From the NCBI RefSeq assembly GCF_003385845.1, contig NZ_QRDJ01000011.1, positions 16,223 through 80,222 of the forward strand: a DNA stretch of 64,000 nt, in the 5' to 3' direction. Shown piece after piece: positions 44,575 through 53,112 of the stretch (position 1 is the stretch's first letter; each line of letters begins with the position of its first letter). The position numbers and the translations under genes were made by a program. The DNA comes from Kushneria indalinina DSM 14324 (GTDB taxonomy: Bacteria > Pseudomonadota > Gammaproteobacteria > Pseudomonadales > Halomonadaceae). A model generated the notes under the pieces. That model searched no databases. It was given only the letters and a program-made list of their open reading frames with translations, and was not told the origin of the DNA.

Positions 44575-45494
44575 TGGCACGACGACGTCGCGGCCGCCCC
44601 ATTGATGGGGTGCTGTTGCTGGACAAGAGTGAAGGCGTAACCTCCAACCGTGCACTGCAGCAGGTGCGTGGGCTCTATCAGGCACAAAAGGCTGGCCATA
44701 CTGGTACGCTGGACCCCATGGCGACGGGGCTTTTGCCCATTTGTCTGGGAGAGGCCACCAAGTTTTCCTCCTGGCTGCTGGACGCCGACAAGCGCTATCT
44801 GGCCGATGTTCGGCTGGGCGCTGTCACCGATACCGGCGATCGTGAGGGGGAGGTGCTCAAGGAGTACGCCGTGCCATCACTGGATGACGGCGATGTCGAG
44901 GCCGTCCTGTCCGGCTTCATCGGTGAGATCGATCAGGTGCCGCCGATGTACTCGGCGCTCAAGCATCAGGGGCGTCCGCTCTATGAGCATGCGCGTGCAG
45001 GACGAGAGATTGCGCGTGCACCCAGGCGTGTGAGCATTTATGATATTGCGCTCACATCGCGGCATGCCCATGGGTTTGCGCTGGATGTCAGCGTCAGCAA
45101 GGGCACCTATATCCGGACGCTGGCCGAGGACATCGGCGAACGTCTCGGCTGTGGGGCGCATCTTGAAGGGCTGCGCCGGCTCAGGACCGGCCCCTTTGAT
45201 GATACTGACATGCTCGATATCGACACTCTGGGCTCCATGAGTGACGAGCAGCGTCTTGAAAGGCTTTTGCCCATTGATGCGCTGATTGGACATCTTCCGG
45301 CACTTGAAACCGATGCTGAAGGCGCCCGGCGCATCATGCATGGCCAGCCCATCTCGCTTGAGACCTCGGGGCTGGCAGAAGGCGATGTGGCCAGGCTTTA
45401 TCATGATCGCGGCCTGTTGGGCGTGGTCACGATCGGTACGCCGGGGCAGTGTGCGCCCCGACGGCTGATCAATACTGCCGGTGAGAACCGGTAG
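44574..45494 (+). CDS. truB: tRNA pseudouridine-55 synthase TruB
   Basis: TruB makes pseudouridine 55 in the T loop of tRNAs. The 306-residue protein has GVLLLDKSEGVTSN, the catalytic Asp in HTGTLDPMATGLLPICLG, the YLADVRLGAVTDTGDREG segment, KGTYIRTLAEDIGE and a C-terminal PUA-like part. It overlaps rbfA by one base and precedes rpsO by 75 bp. Confidence 0.97.
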   Translation: MARRRRGRPIDGVLLLDKSEGVTSNRALQQVRGLYQAQKAGHTGTLDPMATGLLPICLGEATKFSSWLLDADKRYLADVRLGAVTDTGDREGEVLKEYAVPSLDDGDVEAVLSGFIGEIDQVPPMYSALKHQGRPLYEHARAGREIARAPRRVSIYDIALTSRHAHGFALDVSVSKGTYIRTLAEDIGERLGCGAHLEGLRRLRTGPFDDTDMLDIDTLGSMSDEQRLERLLPIDALIGHLPALETDAEGARRIMHGQPISLETSGLAEGDVARLYHDRGLLGVVTIGTPGQCAPRRLINTAGENR

Positions 45495-45569
45495 GGTACG
45501 CGAAGACTGCAAATATGCGTGGTCTTCGACATTTATCAATGCTCAGGCATATTAAACCGGAGAAGTAAC

Positions 45570-45839
45570 ATGGCACTGACTGCCGAACGCAAGGCCGAAA
45601 TCGTCAAGGAATTCGGTACCGTTGAGAACGACACCGGCTCGCCGGAAGTTCAGATTGCTCTGCTGACGGACAACATTGTCACGCTGCAGAGCCACTTCAA
45701 GGATCACAAGCAGGACCATCACTCGCGTCGTGGTCTGATCCGCATGGTCAACCAGCGCCGCAAGCTGCTGGATTACCTCAAGCGCAAGAATTTTGATCGC
45801 TATCAGCAGATCATCTCCCGTCTGGGTCTGCGTCGCTGA
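45570..45839 (+). CDS. rpsO: 30S ribosomal protein S15
   Basis: This 89-residue protein matches S15 over its full length, with [55 protein letters not shown]. It binds 16S rRNA early in 30S assembly and, in E. coli, represses its own translation through a leader pseudoknot; I did not identify that structure here. The start at 45570 follows GGAGAAG. A terminator hairpin separates it from pnp. Confidence 0.98.
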   Translation: MALTAERKAEIVKEFGTVENDTGSPEVQIALLTDNIVTLQSHFKDHKQDHHSRRGLIRMVNQRRKLLDYLKRKNFDRYQQIISRLGLRR

Positions 45840-45866
45840 TTGCGTCGCTTTTCCGGCAGGAACTGA

Positions 45867-45900
45867 CAGGCGGCTCCCTCTCGGGAGCCGCCTGTTTTTT
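45867..45900 (+). terminator. Terminator after rpsO
   Basis: A 12-bp stem CAGGCGGCTCCC / GGGAGCCGCCTG with a TCTC loop is followed by TTTTTT. In E. coli the equivalent hairpin lets part of transcription through into pnp. Confidence 0.92.
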
Positions 45901-45994
45901 GTTGTGCCTATCGGGTGAGAAGTGACACCTGGGGCGTTTGATTTTAAGATGACATTGAAAGTAGATGAATGGTTTACGAGAAAAGGACAACGCA

Positions 45995-48118
45995 TTGAAC
46001 GCGGTTAAAAAGACATTTCAATATGGCAATCACAGCGTCACGCTGGAAACCGGCCGTCTGGCGCGTCAGGCCACCGGCAGCGTCCTGGTCACCATGGACA
46101 ACACGGTGGTGCTGTGCACGGTCGTTGCCAGAAAGGACACCAAGCCCGGTCAGGATTTCTTCCCCCTTTCCGTGCACTATCAGGAAAAGACCTACTCGGT
46201 CGGCAAGATCCCGGGTGGCTTTTTCAAGCGTGAAGGACGTCCCAGTGAAAAGGAGACGCTGACCTCGCGTCTGATCGATCGCCCGATCCGTCCGCTGTTT
46301 CCCAAGGGCTTCATGAACGAAGTGCAGGTCGTCTGCACGGTACTCTCGGCCGAGCGTCATCAGGATCCCGATATCGCTGCCATGCTGGGTACCTCTGCGG
46401 CACTGGCCATCTCCGGTGTGCCCTTCGCCGGCCCGATCGGCGCGGCGCGCGTGGCCTTCACCAACGAGCGCGGTTATTTCATCAACCCCACTCAGGAAGA
46501 GCTGGAAGGCTCCGAGCTCGACATGGTCGTGGCCGGTACTGAAAAGGCCGTGCTGATGGTCGAGTCCGAGGCGAAAGAGCTTTCCGAAGATGAAATGCTC
46601 GGTGCCGTACTGTTTGCCCACGAAGAGATGCAGGTGGCGATCAAGGCCATCAACGAATTCGTGAGCGAAGGCGGCAAGGCCAAATGGGAATGGCAGCCTC
46701 AGTCCGAGAACTCGACGCTCAAGGAGGCACTGGCCAGCGGCTACGAGGCCGGTATCGGCGAAGCCTATCGGATTACCGACAAGATGGCGCGCCAGGACCG
46801 GTTGAGCGAGCTCAAGGCGCAGGCGAAGGCGCAGCTGTCCGAAGGCGACGCAGCGCTTTACAGCAGTGAAGATGTCAGCGGCGGTTTTGCCAAACTCGAG
46901 AAGCGCATCGTGCGCGAGCGGGTGCTCAACGGCGAGCCGCGTATCGACGGCCGTGATCACGCCACCGTGCGCGCGCTGGATATCGAAGTCGGCTCACTGC
47001 CTCGTACGCATGGCTCCGCCATCTTTACGCGCGGTGAAACCCAGGCCATCGTCACCACGACGCTGGGCACTACCCGAGACGCGCAGCTGGTGGAAGGCCT
47101 TAACGGCGAGCGCCATGACCGCTTCATGCTGCACTACAACTTCCCCCCCTACAGCGTGGGCGAGGCCGGCTTCATCGGCTCGCCGAAGCGTCGCGAAATC
47201 GGTCACGGCCGTCTGGCCCGTCGCGGTGTTGCGGCCATGCTGCCGTCTGCCGATGATTTCCCCTACACAATCCGTGTGGTCTCCGAGATTACCGAGTCCA
47301 ACGGTTCCAGCTCGATGGCCTCCGTCTGTGGCTCTTCGCTGGCGCTGATGGATGCCGGCGTGCCGCTGAAGGCACCGGTGGCCGGTATTGCCATGGGTCT
47401 GGTCAAGGAAAACGATCGCTTTGCCGTTCTGACCGATATCCTGGGCGATGAAGACCATCTCGGCGACATGGACTTCAAGGTGGCCGGCTCCGTTGACGGC
47501 ATTACCGCGCTGCAGATGGACATCAAGATCGAAGGGATCAACGAAGAGATCATGGAAAAGGCGCTGGAGCAGGCCTTCCATGCACGCCAGCACATTCTGG
47601 TCGAGATGAACCGCGTGATCGCGCAGAGCCGCGGCGAAGTCGCCGAGCATGCGCCCACCATGGCTCGTCTCAAGATCGATCCCGAAAAGATCCGTGATGT
47701 CATCGGCAAGGGTGGCGCGACCATCCGCCAGATCTGTGAAGATACCGGCGCCTCGATCGACATCGATGACGATGGCAGCGTCCGCATCTATGCCGAGACC
47801 AAGGCCGGTGCGCAAAAGGCTATGGATACCGTTCTCGGGATCACTGCCGAAGCCGAGATCAACAAGCTCTATCGCGGCAAGGTCGTGCGTATTGCTGACT
47901 TTGGTGCCTTCGTCAACTTCATGCCGGGCACCGACGGACTGGTCCACATCTCCCAGATCGTCCCCGAGCGTGTTAACGATGTTCGTGACTACCTCAGCGA
48001 AGGGCAGATGGTGACCGTCAAGGTGCTGGATATCGACAACCGCGGTCGCGTCAAGCTCTCGATCAAGGAAGTCGGCGAAGAAGAAAAGGCCGCCTTCGAG
48101 GCCACGCTGGAAGAGTAA
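45995..48118 (+). CDS. pnp: Polyribonucleotide nucleotidyltransferase (PNPase)
   Basis: PNPase is the 3'-5' phosphorolytic exoribonuclease of the degradosome. The 707-residue protein has two RNase PH domains separated by a helical domain. The second carries the active-site region with [21 protein letters not shown] and [21 protein letters not shown] domain ([20 protein letters not shown]) and an S1 domain ([30 protein letters not shown]) follow. The TTG at 45995 gives the family N-terminus and has AAGGA upstream; an ATG at 45965 would add ten residues. Confidence 0.97.
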   Translation: MNAVKKTFQYGNHSVTLETGRLARQATGSVLVTMDNTVVLCTVVARKDTKPGQDFFPLSVHYQEKTYSVGKIPGGFFKREGRPSEKETLTSRLIDRPIRPLFPKGFMNEVQVVCTVLSAERHQDPDIAAMLGTSAALAISGVPFAGPIGAARVAFTNERGYFINPTQEELEGSELDMVVAGTEKAVLMVESEAKELSEDEMLGAVLFAHEEMQVAIKAINEFVSEGGKAKWEWQPQSENSTLKEALASGYEAGIGEAYRITDKMARQDRLSELKAQAKAQLSEGDAALYSSEDVSGGFAKLEKRIVRERVLNGEPRIDGRDHATVRALDIEVGSLPRTHGSAIFTRGETQAIVTTTLGTTRDAQLVEGLNGERHDRFMLHYNFPPYSVGEAGFIGSPKRREIGHGRLARRGVAAMLPSADDFPYTIRVVSEITESNGSSSMASVCGSSLALMDAGVPLKAPVAGIAMGLVKENDRFAVLTDILGDEDHLGDMDFKVAGSVDGITALQMDIKIEGINEEIMEKALEQAFHARQHILVEMNRVIAQSRGEVAEHAPTMARLKIDPEKIRDVIGKGGATIRQICEDTGASIDIDDDGSVRIYAETKAGAQKAMDTVLGITAEAEINKLYRGKVVRIADFGAFVNFMPGTDGLVHISQIVPERVNDVRDYLSEGQMVTVKVLDIDNRGRVKLSIKEVGEEEKAAFEATLEE

Positions 48119-48194
48119 CGCTTCAGGGTCCCGTTAAAACACGACGTCGATTCGACTGACGCTGTTGTCATGATGGGATGGAAGGGCGCCGTCA

Positions 48195-48234
48195 GGGCCT
48201 GAACGCCGAGTCAATCGGGTTCAGGCCCTTTTTA
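48195..48234 (+). terminator. Terminator after pnp
   Basis: A perfect 10-bp stem GGGCCTGAAC / GTTCAGGCCC with a 14-nt loop is followed by TTTTT. It lies between convergent pnp and the acetyltransferase gene. Confidence 0.9.
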
Positions 48235-48257
48235 TGTGCGGGTATACGACAGCAAAG

Positions 48258-48713
48258 CTACAGCTGCAGCGCCATGGGTTGGATGCCGCGCTCATTGACC
48301 GGCCCGTTATCCAAAAAGCCAAGACGTTGATACAACCGAACGGCGGGCAGATTGCCGGCCGCGACATTAAGCGTGATCTGCGTGGCGCCCAGAGGGATTG
48401 CCCGCTCTATAAGATAGCGACAGAGCCTGTCGCCCAACTGCTGGCCTCGTCGATGAGGTGCCACGATGAGCCGGCAGAGATGCCAGGTCGCCGCCTCGTC
48501 GCGGGGCGACAGCTGCCCAAAGGCCAACAGCTCACCGTTGTCTTCCAGAGAGAAGGAAGGAAAGGATTCTGCGTCGATCTGCTGCCACAGCTGGCCGGGC
48601 AGCATCGGCCACGTCAGCGATGGGCCACCCCATCGAGCCAGTGCCTGCGGCGATTCGATCCACCCCGCCAGCACCGCCATGTCTTCAAACCGGGCCGGTC
48701 GCCATCCTGTCAT
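48258..48713 (-). CDS. GNAT-family N-acetyltransferase
   Basis: This 151-residue protein has the GNAT acetyl-CoA motif in HLCRLIVAPHRRGQQLGDRLCRYLIERAI (R/Q-X-X-G-X-G/A variant RRGQQLG), followed by LNVAAGNLPAVRLYQRLGFLDNG. The substrate is unknown. The ATG at 48713 overlaps the panC stop (ATGA), so it is the last gene of the pantothenate-folate operon. A longer start at 48824 would overlap panC heavily and has no family support. Confidence 0.88.
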   Translation of the reverse strand: MTGWRPARFEDMAVLAGWIESPQALARWGGPSLTWPMLPGQLWQQIDAESFPSFSLEDNGELLAFGQLSPRDEAATWHLCRLIVAPHRRGQQLGDRLCRYLIERAIPLGATQITLNVAAGNLPAVRLYQRLGFLDNGPVNERGIQPMALQL

Positions 48714-49555
48714 GATCGAAAGGAGAGATTGTCGATCAAGCGGGTATTTCCAAGCCAGGCCGCGACCAGCAGCACCGCGCCGGGCTGCCATGTGCTGATC
48801 GGACGCAGTGTTATGGCGTCGCAAAGTGCCAGATACTCGGGCCGAAAGCCCGCTGCTTCCAGCCGCTGTGTTCCTTGTGCCAGCACCTGCTCATCGGGCT
48901 CCCCCTGTTCAAGCCGTTGGGCGCTATCAACCAGACATTGATAGAGCCGGCTTGCCTGCGTCCGGGCCTCGCTATCGAGGTAGTGATTACGGGAAGAAAG
49001 CGCCAGTCCGTCATGGTCACGTGCAATCGGCACACCAACGATGTCGATGGACATGTGCTGATCGCGCACCAGCTTGCGAATCACGGCCAGCTGCTGGAAG
49101 TCCTTCTCGCCAAAACAGGCCACATCCGGGCGGGTCAGATTGAACAGCAGGCTGACCACCGTTGCCACACCGTCAAAGTGGCCGGGGCGATGGGCGCCGC
49201 AGAGCCCCTCCGAGATCTGCGGGACGCTGACCCGGGTCAGGGCCGACTGACCTTCCGGGTAGAGCGTCTCGACGCTTGGGGCAAACAGCAGATCGCAGCC
49301 GCGCTCGCCAAGCTGTCGCTGATCCTCGGGGAGCGTACGTGGATAGCGGTCCAGATCCTCATCGGGGCCAAACTGGAGCGGATTGACAAACACCGTGGCC
49401 ACTACGCGATCCGCGTGCTGACGCGCTGCATCCACAAGCCTTAGATGGCCTTCATGAAGATTGCCCATGGTAGGCACCAGTGCGATCCGCAGACCCTCGC
49501 GACGCCAGGCAGCCAGTGTCTGCTGAAGCGCCGTAATATCGTTAAATGTTTGCAT
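48710..49555 (-). CDS. panC: Pantothenate synthetase
   Basis: PanC condenses pantoate with beta-alanine using ATP. The 281-residue protein has the nucleotidyltransferase motifs PTMGNLHEGHLRLV (HIGH-like), VFVNPLQFGPDEDLDRYPRT, GAHRPGHFDGVATVV, CFGEKDFQQL and the KMSKS-like ALSSRNHYL. It is 18 bp downstream of panB and coupled to the acetyltransferase gene. Confidence 0.97.
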   Translation of the reverse strand: MQTFNDITALQQTLAAWRREGLRIALVPTMGNLHEGHLRLVDAARQHADRVVATVFVNPLQFGPDEDLDRYPRTLPEDQRQLGERGCDLLFAPSVETLYPEGQSALTRVSVPQISEGLCGAHRPGHFDGVATVVSLLFNLTRPDVACFGEKDFQQLAVIRKLVRDQHMSIDIVGVPIARDHDGLALSSRNHYLDSEARTQASRLYQCLVDSAQRLEQGEPDEQVLAQGTQRLEAAGFRPEYLALCDAITLRPISTWQPGAVLLVAAWLGNTRLIDNLSFRS

Positions 49556-49573
49556 GCCGTGTCGTATCCATGG

Positions 49574-50368
49574 TCAAAAGCAGTGTTCCGGTGCGGGAAA
49601 ACCGCGTGTCGTGACCGCCTCGTGATAGGCCCTGAAAGCGCCGCTGATACTGCCGGCTTCCATCATGAAATCCTTCACGAACCGAGGCGGCCGACGGGTT
49701 GTCGCCCCCAGCATGTCGTGCATGACCAGAATCTGCCCGTCAACGTCAGGCCCGGCCCCGATGCCGATGACCGGCACGCTGAGCGCATCACGAACCTGCC
49801 TTGCCAGTTCGCGGGGCACACACTCCAGCAAAATGGCGCCGGCGCCGGCCTGCTCCAGTATCGTGGCGGCTTTGATCATGGCGTTGGCCTGATGTGCATC
49901 GCGCCCCTGAACGCGATAGCCGCCCAGCGCATGAACACTCTGCGGCGTCAGCCCCATATGCACACAGACCGGTACACCGCGCCGCGCCAGTGCCGTGACC
50001 GTCTCGGCAAGCCAGGCCTCACCCTCGAGCTTGATCATGTGCGCGCCCGCCTGCATCAGCTGCCCGGCCGCCTGCAGGGTCTGGGGAATCGTGGTGTTGG
50101 TCATGAAGGGAAGATCCGCCATGACCAGGCTGGCCGTGCCTGCCCGCGCGACGCACCGGGTGTGATAGATCATGTCTTCCAGTGTGACAGGCAGGGTGGA
50201 GTCATGCCCCTGCAGCACCATGCCCAGCGAATCGCCGATCAACAAAAGTTCAATGCCGGCATTGCTTGCCAGGGTGGCCATGGTGGCATCATAAGCGGTA
50301 AGACAGCTGAAGGGCTGCCCTGCTGAACGGCGCTCGTTCAGCGTTTGAATGGTGATGGGGCGGGTCAT
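49574..50368 (-). CDS. panB: 3-methyl-2-oxobutanoate hydroxymethyltransferase
   Basis: PanB makes ketopantoate from ketoisovalerate and methylene-tetrahydrofolate. The 264-residue TIM-barrel protein has CLTAYDATMATLASNAGIELLLIGDSLGMVLQGHDST, the Mg-binding Asp residues, KLEGEAWLAE, and VCVHMGLTPQSVHALGGYRVQGR. It precedes panC. The dependence on a folate cofactor makes its pairing with folK in the same operon sensible. Confidence 0.97.
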   Translation of the reverse strand: MTRPITIQTLNERRSAGQPFSCLTAYDATMATLASNAGIELLLIGDSLGMVLQGHDSTLPVTLEDMIYHTRCVARAGTASLVMADLPFMTNTTIPQTLQAAGQLMQAGAHMIKLEGEAWLAETVTALARRGVPVCVHMGLTPQSVHALGGYRVQGRDAHQANAMIKAATILEQAGAGAILLECVPRELARQVRDALSVPVIGIGAGPDVDGQILVMHDMLGATTRRPPRFVKDFMMEAGSISGAFRAYHEAVTTRGFPAPEHCF

Positions 50369-50414
50369 GTATCCCTCGACGCTTGACAGCCGATATGGCT
50401 GATCGAGTCTAGAG

Positions 50415-50900
50415 TCAGAGAGACAGGCGCTTCAAGTCATTCGATGGGCGCGCGGCCGAAAGCTGACTCAGGCGCTGGCCGCCTGGCAGGGAAATTCCGG
50501 GCTCGATTTCCAGCATGGGCTGTACAACGAAGGCACGGCTGGCAAGCCAGGGGTGTGGCACGACCAGTCGCGCCAGCTCGAGCTCCTGGTCGTCGTACAG
50601 CAAGAGATCGAGATCCAGCGTTCGTGGCCCCCAGTGACGGCTGCGTACGCGCCGGTGCCGCTGCTCGAGCGCCTGAAGCTGATCCAGCAGGGCAAGCGGT
50701 GACAGACAAGTGTCCAGCACGGCCACGGCGTTGACGAAGTCGGGCTGGTCCTGTGGGCCTACCGGGCGACTGCTGTAGAGAGAAGAGCGTGCGCCCAGCG
50801 CGGTCAAGGGCAGCCCGGCCAGATCATCGAGCGCGGTCAGCACCTGCTGATGAGGATGATCCAGGTTGCTGCCAAGTCCGATCCAGGCCTTGTGACTCAC
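50415..50900 (-). CDS. folK: 2-amino-4-hydroxy-6-hydroxymethyldihydropteridine pyrophosphokinase
   Basis: HPPK transfers pyrophosphate to the pterin before FolP acts. The 161-residue protein begins WIGLGSNLDHPHQQV after a short lead. It has SSLYSSRPVGPQDQPDFVNAVAVLDT, the RHWGPRTLDLDLLLYDD signature (two Mg-binding Asp) and LVVPHPWLASRAFVVQPM. Its start overlaps the pcnB stop by 4 bp. Confidence 0.96.
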   Translation of the reverse strand: MSHKAWIGLGSNLDHPHQQVLTALDDLAGLPLTALGARSSLYSSRPVGPQDQPDFVNAVAVLDTCLSPLALLDQLQALEQRHRRVRSRHWGPRTLDLDLLLYDDQELELARLVVPHPWLASRAFVVQPMLEIEPGISLPGGQRLSQLSAARPSNDLKRLSL

Positions 50901-52240
50901 TCCTGATCATCCCTTGGGGGACGACGGCGTCGGCGACGTCTGGGCTTTCGGGACGGCATGGGCATGCTTTCGGGGGCATCATCCTCGATGGCGGTGTCAT
51001 CCTGCCCCTGTTCTACCTTTTGCACCATTTCACGCTGCTGGGTTTCGCTGGCTTCCTGAAAGCGTGTCCACCAGAGTCCCAGACCCGAGGCAATTTCACC
51101 GGCCGATTCCCTGAGCAGCAGGAAATCGTAGGCCGCGCGAAAGCGTTGATGCGTCAGCGTCTGAAAGGGACGCTTGCCGCGCCGGCGCGGCAGCATCAGC
51201 TGCATGTCCCAGATTTCACGCATGGGCAGGCTGAAACGCTTCGGAATGGACGTATGCTGCAGCTGACGATTCAGTACCTGCTGGGAGGCCTGCTGTGCCG
51301 CAGGCACCGGTGGGATGCCATCCTCGATCAGCTGCGCTGTCTGCGCGACCGTGGCCGGCCAGAGCAGTGCGGCATACAAAAAGGCAGGAGTGACCGGCTT
51401 GTCGGCACGAATGCGCTCATCGGTATTGATCAGCGCCTGCTCGACCATCGGCAGCGCCCAGTCTAGCTGGCTGAACGACTCCTCGGTACCCGGAAACAGC
51501 ATGGCAAAAAGGCCATGACGACGTAAGCCGTGAAAGGTGCTCAGGGCGTAACCGGAGAGAAAGAGCTTGAGGACTTCTTCAAACAAACGCGCCGACGGAA
51601 TCTGCAAAAGCAGCGGGGCGCAGTCTGCCAGCGGTGCTTCGGTTTCATCCGCCAGCGTGAAGTCCAGCTTGCTGGCAAATCGCACGGCACGAAGCATGCG
51701 TACCGGGTCTTCACGGTAACGCAGATCCGGATCACCGATCAGGCGAAGTACGCGATGCTCGAGATCCTCCAGACCGCCGGTCCAGTCATGAATGGCGAAG
51801 TCGCGCACGCTGTAATAAAGCGCATTGACCGTAAAGTCACGTCGCAGGGCGTCTTCATCGACGCTGCCCCAGACGTTGTCGCGCAACAGCAGGCCTTCCT
51901 CGGACTGATGCGAATGCCGTTCGGCCATTTCGGTATCGTGGCCGCCACGAAAGGTGGTGACCTCGATGATTTCGCGTCCGAAACGAACATGAACGATACG
52001 AAATCGTCGACCGATCATGCGGGCATTGCGAAAGACACTGCGGACCTGTTCCGGCGTGGCACTGGTGGCAACATCGAAATCCTTGGGCACCTGCCCAAGC
52101 AGGGAATCTCTGACACATCCACCTACCAGATAGGCTTCATAACCTGCCTGGTTGAGACGATAAAGTACCTTCAGCGCATTTTCGCTGAGCATTCGTCGAG
52201 AAATGGGATGTTGATCGCGGGGAAGAATGGTGGGCGTCAA
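50897..52240 (-). CDS. pcnB: Poly(A) polymerase I
   Basis: PcnB adds poly(A) tails that mark RNAs for decay. The 447-residue protein has the nucleotidyltransferase head (YEAYLVGGCVRDSLLGQVPKDFDVATSATPEQVRSVFRNARMIGRRFRI, with the DFD metal ligands) and the RRDFTVNALYY neck. It ends in a basic C-terminus (KPRRRRRRRPPRD) typical of PAP I as opposed to CCA-adding enzyme. The start is a TTG at 52240; the frame upstream has no ATG or GTG and the Shine-Dalgarno is weak. The gene follows the sRNA described next, as in Pseudomonas. Confidence 0.95.
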   Translation of the reverse strand: MTPTILPRDQHPISRRMLSENALKVLYRLNQAGYEAYLVGGCVRDSLLGQVPKDFDVATSATPEQVRSVFRNARMIGRRFRIVHVRFGREIIEVTTFRGGHDTEMAERHSHQSEEGLLLRDNVWGSVDEDALRRDFTVNALYYSVRDFAIHDWTGGLEDLEHRVLRLIGDPDLRYREDPVRMLRAVRFASKLDFTLADETEAPLADCAPLLLQIPSARLFEEVLKLFLSGYALSTFHGLRRHGLFAMLFPGTEESFSQLDWALPMVEQALINTDERIRADKPVTPAFLYAALLWPATVAQTAQLIEDGIPPVPAAQQASQQVLNRQLQHTSIPKRFSLPMREIWDMQLMLPRRRGKRPFQTLTHQRFRAAYDFLLLRESAGEIASGLGLWWTRFQEASETQQREMVQKVEQGQDDTAIEDDAPESMPMPSRKPRRRRRRRPPRDDQE

Positions 52241-52407
52241 GGTGAAGCCATGTTGACCTGATGGAAATTCCGGGGGCCGATCGTATAACGGCCATGATGT
52301 CCCGATCTGTCTGCGCCCTGCTGAATCGAGACGCTGATCAGAAGCTCAGTGTAGCCGAGCAGCAAAAGCTTGCAAAGCAGCCTGTCATACAGGGGAGCTT
52401 TCAACAA

Positions 52408-52438
52408 TAAAAACGGGGAGACATATCGTCTCCCCGCC
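52408..52438 (-). terminator. Terminator of the CrcZ-like RNA
   Basis: A perfect 8-bp stem CGGGGAGA / TCTCCCCG with loop CATATCG, extended by GGC, is followed on the minus strand by TTTTTATTG. It lies 170 bp before the pcnB start. Confidence 0.9.
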
Positions 52439-52872
52439 AATTCTACTGCATCGTGATTTTTCTTCGTGATGGCGCATCGCCCTGAATACGTACCATGTTC
52501 ACCAAATGCGATATGCCGTGATGTGTTGTTGTTGTCTTCTGACGGCTGCGAACATCTCGTATTCAAAACAATCTTCCATGACGACAGCCATAAGGCTGCT
52601 TCAGAGATCTTGTTGTTGTTCTGAAGTGTCGCAGGGTTGTGTTGTTGTTGTCATACAACGCTGCAGTGACATCGCGTTCTGATAACGAAAGGCCGTTATT
52701 GTTGTTGTTATCGCCTCGTATGTGGTTGAGCCGTTGTTATTGTTGGCAGCTCTTTAACCTGTTCATGACGAACCCTTTCATCTTGTTATTGTTCAAGGCC
52801 GTCTGATCGAGCCCCGGCGGTTGTTCTTGTTGGAAGCCGGTCCAAGCGATCGCTGTTATTCTTCTTCAGTCG
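52409..52872 (-). ncRNA. crcZ: CrcZ-like Hfq/Crc-sequestering regulatory RNA
   Basis: The predicted transcript is about 464 nt, from a sigma-54 promoter to a Rho-independent terminator. It carries eight AANAANAA-type CA motifs (AACAACAACAA, AACAAUAACAA and similar) on the minus strand. Their plus-strand positions are 52856-52866, 52821-52831, 52783-52793, 52734-52744, 52696-52709, 52642-52651, 52610-52620 and 52526-52535, spaced about 35-90 nt apart. No protein frame fits. Pseudomonas CrcZ (about 400 nt) lies upstream of pcnB and titrates Hfq/Crc with such motifs to relieve carbon catabolite repression. Location, strand, promoter class and motif content all agree; function here is inferred. 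Confidence 0.82.
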
Positions 52873-52882
52873 ATCCTGTTGG

Positions 52883-52898
52883 TGCAGAACGCGTGCCA
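52883..52898 (-). promoter_or_regulatory. Sigma-54 promoter of the CrcZ-like RNA
   Basis: The minus strand reads TGGCACGCGTTCTGCA, matching TGGCACRNNNNTTGCW except for C in place of the first T of the -12 element and C at the R position. GG and GC are exactly 10 bp apart. The predicted transcription start is near 52872. Confidence 0.82.
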
Positions 52899-52918
52899 TG
52901 TGTAAAATATTTTTTTAT

Positions 52919-52931
52919 TTTCAATAGCTTA
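52919..52931. promoter_or_regulatory. Possible IHF site between enhancer and promoter
   Basis: TTTCAATAGCTTA differs from the IHF consensus WATCAANNNNTTR at one base and lies in an A/T-rich tract at about -47 to -59 from the predicted start. IHF bending there would bring the enhancer to the promoter. Confidence 0.5.
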
Positions 52932-52993
52932 TGAAAAAACTGGCTTGGCATAACCGCATTTTTATTTCAGCGGGAAACTTGACGCCCCTTTTT

Positions 52994-53042
52994 TGCACTA
53001 TTTTAGTGCAAAAATATTGTGTGAATGCTTTGTTGTGGTGCA
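52994..53042. promoter_or_regulatory. NtrC-type enhancer sites upstream of the CrcZ-like RNA
   Basis: TGCACTATTTTAGTGCA (52994-53010) is a perfect TGCAC-N7-GTGCA dyad, the form of NtrC operators. A second, weaker copy, TGCTTTGTTGTGGTGCA (53026-53042), keeps 8 of 10 arm bases. The centres are 32 bp apart, at about -130 and -162 from the predicted start, like the two glnA enhancer sites of E. coli. No TGTTAC/GTAACA pair of the CbrB type was seen. Confidence 0.65.
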
Positions 53043-53112
53043 TTGCCTTTCTTAACTAGAGTCAGCATACGCGCAACATGTCGTAAAAAAAGACGACGAT
53101 GGTCGATAGCGG

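Noticed and set aside
52500..52870. TTGTTGTTG-rich repeats read as a CRISPR array or microsatellite
   Set aside because: The motifs are only 8-15 bp, differ in sequence and have irregular spacing of 35-90 bp. They fit CA-rich protein-binding motifs on the minus strand better.
52990..53014. Inverted repeat TTTTGCACTA / TAGTGCAAAA as a terminator of gluQ
   Set aside because: On the minus strand the stem is followed by A residues and GGGG, not T, and the core has the exact 17-bp form and position of an NtrC enhancer site.
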